A stretch of DNA of 64,000 nt. Source: Salminus brasiliensis (Eukaryota; Chordata; Actinopteri; Characiformes; Bryconidae). The notes under the pieces are model-generated. The model saw only the letters and a list, made by a program, of their open reading frames with translations. It was not told the DNA's origin and searched no databases. The stretch spans positions 41,483,842 through 41,547,841 of the forward strand of contig NC_132880.1 of the NCBI RefSeq assembly GCF_030463535.1, in the 5' to 3' direction. Made by a program: the position numbers and the translations under genes. This document shows positions 32,566 through 64,000 of this stretch, in pieces (position 1 is the first letter of the stretch; the number at the start of each line of letters is the position of its first letter).

Positions 32566-33039
32566 CCATTTTTGAACCCCAGACCCCCTCCACATTAAAG
32601 TGTCCCCTCACATTAGGCTTGGGCAGTATAACGGTAACACCGTATTTTAACATGTTAACGTTTTTTCAAAATGATGACAGGTCTGATGTCAAATTTATGT
32701 TCTGTGTCTCTCTAGTACATGGCCAAATAAGCTTATCATCCCATATGTGTTTAAGAGAGCCACAGGGGGATGCTGTGGATGCTCCCTGATTGTTGATGTC
32801 ACACTCTGAAAACAGGTGGGAAAAACAAACCCATCTTAGTTGTAAGTTCAGCGATGCTGGGTTGGACTAAAAGACAGACCATGGAAACCTGGATTAAAAT
32901 TGTGCCTGAAAACAGTCGAAAACACTTCTAAGACCATCCACTTTGTACTCTCGGGTATGAAGCTTTATTGTCTAAATGTGTGTGACTTGAGGCGCAGTTA
33001 GTTGGATTATGGTCTGTACTGTGGTGTTTAGCCTTCTAT
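32566..33039. other. Intergenic DNA with half of an hAT-like MITE
   Basis: ggcttgggcagtataacggt at about 32613 resembles one terminus of the hAT MITE at 20441. Nothing else is recognised. Confidence 0.35.
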
Positions 33040-33262
33040 TTGCATTTACGGCATTTAGCTGATGCTCTGACCAGAGCGACTTACAAGGTTACTAGTATTA
33101 CAGAGGTGGGCCAACATAGTGTTAGGAGTCTTGCCCAAGCACCCTAATTGGTGTAGCGCAGCATAGTCACCCAGACCAGGAATCAAACCCTAGTCTCCCA
33201 CATGATGTGGTAGCTTACTGGCCGGTTGTGGTGTTATCTGTTGCGCCACACCAGTCACTCGA
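33040..33262 (-). mobile_element. tRNA-derived SINE with L2-type tail
   Basis: Second copy of the element at 22691-22925. The minus strand has box B GGTTTGATTCC and the L2-type tail gtcgctctggtcagagcatc at its 3' end. It shares gtgttatctgttgc and gtagcgcagcatag with that copy. Confidence 0.75.
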
Positions 33263-33806
33263 CTTCGCTCTCTCAGACACCAATTTTTAGTCAACAGCAG
33301 CTGCCCTGGGCTGAAACTCAGTGGAGCTGTAGCTGAGCTAGTTAAGCAAAGTGAGTGGGCTACAGATCCAAAACCACAGGGAAAACTTTCAATTCAGCTT
33401 TCTGTCCTTCAAACAGCAGTCACTTGATCATTAGTCAGCAGTTGCTCGAGTCATTATTGCCTGAAAGACTAGAATTTGTGTTGTAGCAGACTGTTATCCT
33501 GCTAACTAGATAATGCTAACCATCTTCTCTCTTCTAATTCAGAGCAGTTTAACATTTGTAATTATGAGATTGACAGTTTAACAATGTGGTGTTATTTTGA
33601 GACCAACCCTAACCTCACACCCCCATATCACTTTCATGTCCATTTATAAAATTCATGGGATGTGTTCCTTAGGGAGTGCTATTACAAATATCCCCACAGG
33701 TTATAACATTAATTTCCTCAAAATAGACCCACAAAAGCACACACATCAACATGCACAACTGTTAACGAAAAAGGACAAGGAGCACACATTACAAAAGGAA
33801 TTAGCC

Positions 33807-36332
33807 TTTTTTAATCTTACATTGCATTGAAAATTTACATAATAGATTCATACATTTTACAAATAATTTCTCCATAAAAATATATTTCTTTACAAAAAAC
33901 TTTTTTTTTTAGTTTTTCTCTTTTTTATATCTATTTTTGAATGCATTAACATAGGAGGAGTACCCAGCTGTACTGCAAATATTCATCTGCTTGATTGGAA
34001 AGAGTCTGTTCCTTGTTCGTATGGGTGTCTTCTTTTATTGCAGTCAGTTAGAGGAAACGAATGGTGGCTGATCAGCTCAGACTGGCAGGGAAGGGTAGGA
34101 CCTCTTGAGCAGAGGCTGTTGGGAAGGCGGGGTTGGGGACTGTGGTATTTCGATGACCGATGTCCAAATTGTCTGACCCACAGATTAAGTTAACGTGGAG
34201 AAAAACGGACTGACAGAAGAAGACGAGAAGAGATGAGAAGCGGGGGAAGCAGCAGACCTGGGTCTTGTGTATATTTTTTTTTGGTAGGCACTGTGTAAAA
34301 AAAACAGCCATGTTCAAAAGAAAAACACCAGTTTGGCAACCTATGATGGCAAGTAACTCCAGTAACTGTACAGTTGTATATGAAGTGCAATGCTGCAGAA
34401 TTCCTGTGGCTGATGCTGAGCGCTAAAAAAGTAGCTAACCAAAACAAACGAATGGACGTTCCAGAGATCTCAGACTGACTTGGGGTGGGCTCTTGGACAG
34501 TGATGTCAGAAAAGGCTCCCTGAAGTCTGCAGCTTTCTGTCCTGCCCACGGTGAACAGCTCACCTGTGTGCAACACTGAACTCTGTTAGGTTCACTAGTA
34601 TGGCCTGTTGGTTAGGGAGAATGTGATGAGAGGTACAGTACATTAGAAGGCACTGGAATGAATCTCACAGCTTGAGGGCCTGGAAGCACGGAACTGAGGT
34701 AGTCTGACCCTGCCCAAGGTGACGGTCAAGAAAGGGTTCGAAAGCTAGAGCTAGAGCACTCTGAGAAAGAACAAATTTGGCTCCAATGCAGTTCTCTCTG
34801 TACACTTTTGAGGACTGGAGAAATGACATCGCTGAACAATGATTTGACACATGATGGTGATCAATGAAGGAAAACTGCTGTTTCCTTTTGAGACTGATCT
34901 CACGATGATCGTCACAGCATTAACTGCTTGGAATCAGATTAGGCTTTGCCCAATTTCATTTGGAAACACATAGTACTGTTTGCTAAGGCCTAAATCCCAT
35001 AACCGTTTGCCATTCAAAGAGCTTTCAGTAGCTTGTCAATGTCAGACTGAATCGGAACAGTGCTCCATGGCCCATATGTACTAGATAAGTATGATCACAT
35101 TGTTGCCACAACACATATTTAACAAACATGCATGCTCCTTAATGTCGATGTAGTCTGAGTTTGTATAAAAGTCTATGGTACAAATGCCAAGTGCATTTTA
35201 TTTTATACAAATTTCATAATAACAGTAATAATCATATTAATATGAATGACACATGATAAAAATTATCAAATTATCTTATCAAATTTCTCAAAATGCTAGA
35301 TATATTTAGCTGAAAAGGGATGGAGCACAACGACACTTCCCCACTGAAAGAATAACTCGGACAGGAAACTATCAAGAACATCCTGTCTGCAGACTTCAGG
35401 TCCGAAATGCTGACATTTGTCCCAGAGGTCATTGTGTCTTGTACCAACACAGAAATATATACTGAATAATGACAGTAGTTAAAAAACAAACAAACACAGG
35501 AGGTAAAAGACACGTCGGCGCTCTTCACACACACACACACAACACTTGAAACGCCAGTTTTTGACACACTTACTCTCTCATTTGCTCTGGAACACATCAC
35601 ATCACATGTCACACACAGACTGCCTCAATGTCCAAACAAAGATATGACTGTACACACTGAGAACTAAACGCTAAGGGGCATGGCCATTAAACAGCTGAGA
35701 ACAAAACATCATTTATCACCAAAGAATGAACCCACATATTCATCTGTTTTTCTTCAATATGAACAGCACACTTTTTTTAATAATAATTTTCTTTATAAAC
35801 TCTTGATAGAATCTCTCTTTCTCTTTCTTCCGATCTCTCCCAAGTGGTACATAGCACAAAAATATAGGTGGTGAATGCTCCTCGTATATATGCAATTAGA
35901 TTTACAGATCCCTTTTCCTTAAAAAAAGACCCAGTTGAGCGTGAAGAAGCACTCACGGAGTGCAAATAGAATAGCAGAAGTGCTCTCCATGCTGTTCCGC
36001 AGTGAAGATCTAAGATTTTAGGTTTTTTAGAGGCAGACTCCCGGCAAAAAAACCCTTAGATGTCATTGTTGTAATCCATGTCCTCTGTAGACGCACATGG
36101 TCAAATCATGGTTCCTGAAGAGTGTGCTTTAAATATCAGAGGAAGGGCGACAGTGCGTCCGCTGGATGTTCTCTAGCAGTCTCAGAGAAATCCATTCCTG
36201 CCTCGGACGTCTTTCTTTCTATCTGTTTTTTCCCCCTTTAAAAAAGAAAAAACAAACAACAAAAAAATCCAAAAACAAAACAATGAAAACGTGGAAAAAC
36301 CCAACTTTTGTTTCTGCGTCCAGCAGTCCTCA
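33807..36332 (-). other. csmd2: Probable csmd2 3'UTR
   Basis: About 2.5 kb of largely repeat-free sequence follows the csmd2 stop codon. A minus-strand ATTAAA at 33810-33815 could be the polyadenylation signal; AATAAA-type hexamers nearer the stop are alternatives. CSMD genes commonly have long 3'UTRs. Extent is inferred. Confidence 0.4.
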
Positions 36333-61022
<24,690 letters not shown>

Positions 61023-61056
61023 TCACTGTCATGAAAACACATCTTTATATGTTTTA

Positions 61057-61629
61057 GGGTGTTTTCACACTAGTGTTTTTTTCAGACCCGGGAGCGCTTG
61101 GTCTGAGAGTTCGCTACGTTTTGTCAAGTTTCAAAGCTGGAAGCAGAAACCGATCTGTGGTCCTCCTGAATTTGGTGGTCTGGGGTTCACTTTAAGTGGA
61201 TTTTGGTCTGGTCAGCTGCAAGTCTGGAAGCTATCTGCTTCCGATGCTGCATGTGGAGTTGCCTGGGTTAATTTTTTCATGTGACTTCTTTGCCTAATTG
61301 CCTGCATGGCTAAAAACCTTGTCTTTCAAGAACGTCTCCTTGTTTGCAGCTGTTCCTGCAAGGTGAAATGCCATGAACAAACTCTAGAAAACGCTGTTCT
61401 TTGCCGCTTGAGTGTTTGTATCCAAGGCAAATAATAAAATGCAATAAGCGGAAGAACCTAAGCCCCACCATTTTGCAAAAGTGGCGTTCAAAATTGTGCA
61501 ACTGATCCACAGTTCGTTTGGAATTCTTCTGTGTGAAAGCAAACCACTGATAATTAGACCCTCCTCCCCAAATGAGCCGACAATCGGTCCATGCGGACTT
61601 TTGTTTTTGTGACAAGTGTGAAAACGGCC
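61057..61629. mobile_element. PIF/Harbinger-like MITE with TTA duplications
   Basis: Left gggtgttttcacact and right agtgtgaaaacggcc are terminal inverted repeats bounding 573 bp. The element is flanked by TTA at 61054-61056 and 61630-61632, the 3-bp target duplication of PIF/Harbinger. The terminus recurs at 45250. It has no transposase frame. Confidence 0.75.
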
Positions 61630-61632
61630 TTA

Positions 61633-63009
61633 ATTACATAAGTTATTATTATTTCTTTATGTCACACTACATTTAATTCACAGCTGAAGTTAATGTTTCA
61701 TAGACCAAAGGTTTTCTTAGGACAGCAACAATATGGGAGCTTAAAAAAGGGCAAACTCAAAGTAAACAAAGAAGTCTGCAAAGGCAATTCCACCAAAGCA
61801 TTTAGGCACACATAGCAAGAGCCAAATCAGTGCCAGCTGGTCGGAAACCATAATGAATATTTGTAGGATTTGGCCGCGGTTGCCCTTGACGTGATCAACA
61901 TCCATAAGCGAAAAAGAGAGAAATAATGAAAGGGGTTCTCATTATAGTGCACTGTGTCACTTCCATGCCCTCACGATAACCTTGCACTGATGTTCTGTTG
62001 AATGACAATGATTCCCATCTTTTCTTAAACTTCCATCATCTCAAATCTCACAGATAATTCAAAGCGTTTTTCATTCCCATCCACAGCATGCTTCTGAGAG
62101 TGTGAGAAAGAGAGAATGGGAGGCCTGAGGGGTCCCAGGGCGAGCATTAGCTGTGACCCTGTCACTGTCCAGCAAGCAGTGCCTCCCTGGAGGGGGAAAT
62201 CAATAAGGGTGGGAGCTGACGTCACCGGCAGGGCTGATTCATAATGAATGTGCCGAGCGGACTCCTGCGCTAGGATCCTGCACTACAAACTTGACTCTTC
62301 TTGATGAATTATGGATGCGCTGTCAAGATATAAAATAAGAGAGGAAAAGAAAGAGAGGGACAGAGAAAAATCAGTACGCAGACTACAAAGTCCAGGGCAC
62401 ACTTTCATTCCTGCAGGAGCATGAGCTCTCTTCTCTTCCTGCTGCTGCTGCACACTTCAGCACACTGGAAGACAGCACCTTTCTGGTTACAGGTGATGCA
62501 CTGAATTTGAATGAATACTGTTGACTGATCTGCCATTTTTGCATTAATCATATGAATTAATTTAGCTTTTATTTATGCTTTTAAATAAAACTGAACTGAA
62601 AAACGAGATTAAAAAATACACTTTCATTATTACAACGCTGGTCGATTCAGTAGATCTCTAAGGATGTTAGCTGTGGGTTTAAGTGATTTACACAAAAATA
62701 TCGCAATTTTCAAACATCGCTGGTATCATCCCTCACAGGGTCCTCTGCACTACAAGGTCACTAAGGAAACATGTAAATATTTAAGTTGTTCAAATGGTAC
62801 CTAACTCTCCTGTACATTGAAATGACATCATCAACCCAGACTGGAAACTTCAGCTAAATGTCCCACACAAACCTGCAAGCTGTGTCAGGTGCGGGAGTTA
62901 GGTTGCTATGACAGTAGTAAAGTACTTTTTGTGTTGTGTTTAGATGAATATTCATAGCAACATAATTTTAATGTACAGGAGTGTCTGTTTGATTGTAGCA
63001 TATACACAA
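61633..63009. other. csmd2 intron; possible conserved stretch at 61840-62260
   Basis: No exon recognised. The first part is repeat-free and GC-balanced; the rest is AT-rich. Regulatory role is only a suggestion. Confidence 0.3.
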
Positions 63010-63345
63010 AATATGAGCAAAAGTATTGGGACACCTTTTATTTATTGTTTCTTCTGAAATCTGAAATTAAAAAAGGGTTTATCCTGCTTTTGTTGGAATA
63101 ACTGTCTCTACTGTCCAGGGAAGGCTTTCCTCTAGATTTTGAAGCATTGCTGTGAGGGTTTGATTGCATTCAGTGACAAGAGTGCTTGTGAGGTCATGAT
63201 GTTGAATGATCACCACCTAAATTCATCCGAAAAGCATCGGATGGAGCACCATCATTCCAGAGAGCACAGTTTCACTACTCCAGAGCTCAATGCTGGGTGT
63301 TTTTATACCCCTCTAACAACACCCTTGGCATTCACTGGCTCCTAG
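63010..63345 (+). mobile_element. Family-A Tc1/mariner-like MITE, 3'-truncated
   Basis: Begins gagcaaaagtattgggacac and shares ctgcttttgttggaataact and ccagagagcacagtttcact with the other copies, but the right terminal repeat is absent. Confidence 0.6.
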
Positions 63346-64000
63346 CCTGACACTCTGTAGTCCCACCCCCAGCTAAAACAAAGATTCTGATTTGCCCTGC
63401 CTGTGAGTTTAACTCTCTGCTGTCCTACCCCCAACTAAAACAGATATTCTGATTGGTTCTGCCTCTAAGATAGACTCTCTGTTGTCCTGCCTCAAACAGA
63501 AGAGATTCTGCATGGTTCTGCTTTTGAGTTTGACTTTCTGTTGTACCTCTTGACGTTGTTGCATGTACAAATAGACCAATAGTGGTGGCGAGAAGGCTGG
63601 ACTTTAAACAGTCGCATTAAATCCAGTGAAATTCCAGACATATTGCACAATTTTTACGTACTGGCCGCTTGTGAGAAGTCTTTGTGTACCAATGCGAACC
63701 AAACCGTAACTTTTGTGTACCCCTACACATACCCCTACCACTTTTTGGTGCCATAAAACTTCCTATAACATACAGCAGAGCAGCATATGAACATTACCAA
63801 GTATTACAGAGCATCTGTAAAAAAAACACACAGTTAAATGAATAAAATGATGTACTGGCATTGGTTCGTAAGTAGTAGCAGTTAAAACTTAGGCTGCGTC
63901 TGTACTGATTAGTGCATCTCATACATCATCTCTCGGCCAGCTCCACTCATGTGAAGACTGGCAGACCAGACAGTTGGGGGAGGAGGATATGATGGCATTA
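63346..64000. other. csmd2 intron, short direct repeats, no gene
   Basis: Between 63350 and 63540 three loosely similar blocks (gattctgatttgccctgcct, tattctgattggttctgcct, gattctgcatggttctgctt) form a degenerate tandem repeat of about 65 bp. No exon is seen up to the edge. Confidence 0.4.

Overview
The window is vertebrate nuclear DNA, almost certainly from a teleost fish and perhaps an otophysan such as a characin or catfish. Short exons with GT-AG introns encode vertebrate proteins. The spacers hold fish-type repeats: tRNA-derived SINEs, L2-like LINE ends carrying a TAAATG-type tail, Tc1/mariner, hAT and PIF/Harbinger-like MITEs, and many microsatellites. Nothing prokaryotic or viral was recognised. 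All supported genes lie on the minus strand, so transcription runs from right to left.

Layout in window order. (1) 1241-1259 is a 19-bp first coding exon (MASKAP...) that fits uqcrb, a subunit of respiratory complex III; the rest of that gene lies beyond the left edge. (2) 2514-5558 is a complete mterf3 gene with 7 coding exons and 428 codons, encoding a mitochondrial transcription and ribosome-assembly factor. (3) 8132-16641 is a complete rad21 gene with 13 coding exons and 636 codons, encoding the cohesin kleisin. Its 3'UTR reaches about 7026 and its non-coding first exon and promoter probably lie near 18.2-18.4 kb. (4) 18.5-33.8 kb is intergenic DNA with no supported gene. It holds a 38-module minisatellite, LINE, SINE and MITE copies, and some low-repeat stretches that may be regulatory. 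(5) 36333-60991 holds the last ten exons of a csmd2 gene: three sushi domains, juxtamembrane region, one transmembrane helix and cytoplasmic tail. The 3'UTR lies to the left, and the many CUB/sushi exons upstream lie beyond the right edge. Its introns hold Tc1 remnants, SINE clusters and a roughly 1.1-kb GA/CT tract.

The genes do not form one pathway. uqcrb and mterf3 are both mitochondrial and keep the tandem order seen in human 8q22, and rad21 is also an 8q gene. The CSMD gene beside rad21 carries a CSMD2-type tail rather than the CSMD3 that neighbours RAD21 in human. I found no convincing new biological system. The points most worth checking are a lost Arg at the second separase site of Rad21, a one-base frameshift in a csmd2 exon next to the GA/CT tract, a higher-order-repeat minisatellite that looks seeded by an L2 tail, a possible selenoprotein-H-like remnant in the rad21 3'UTR, and two perfect CTCF core motifs.
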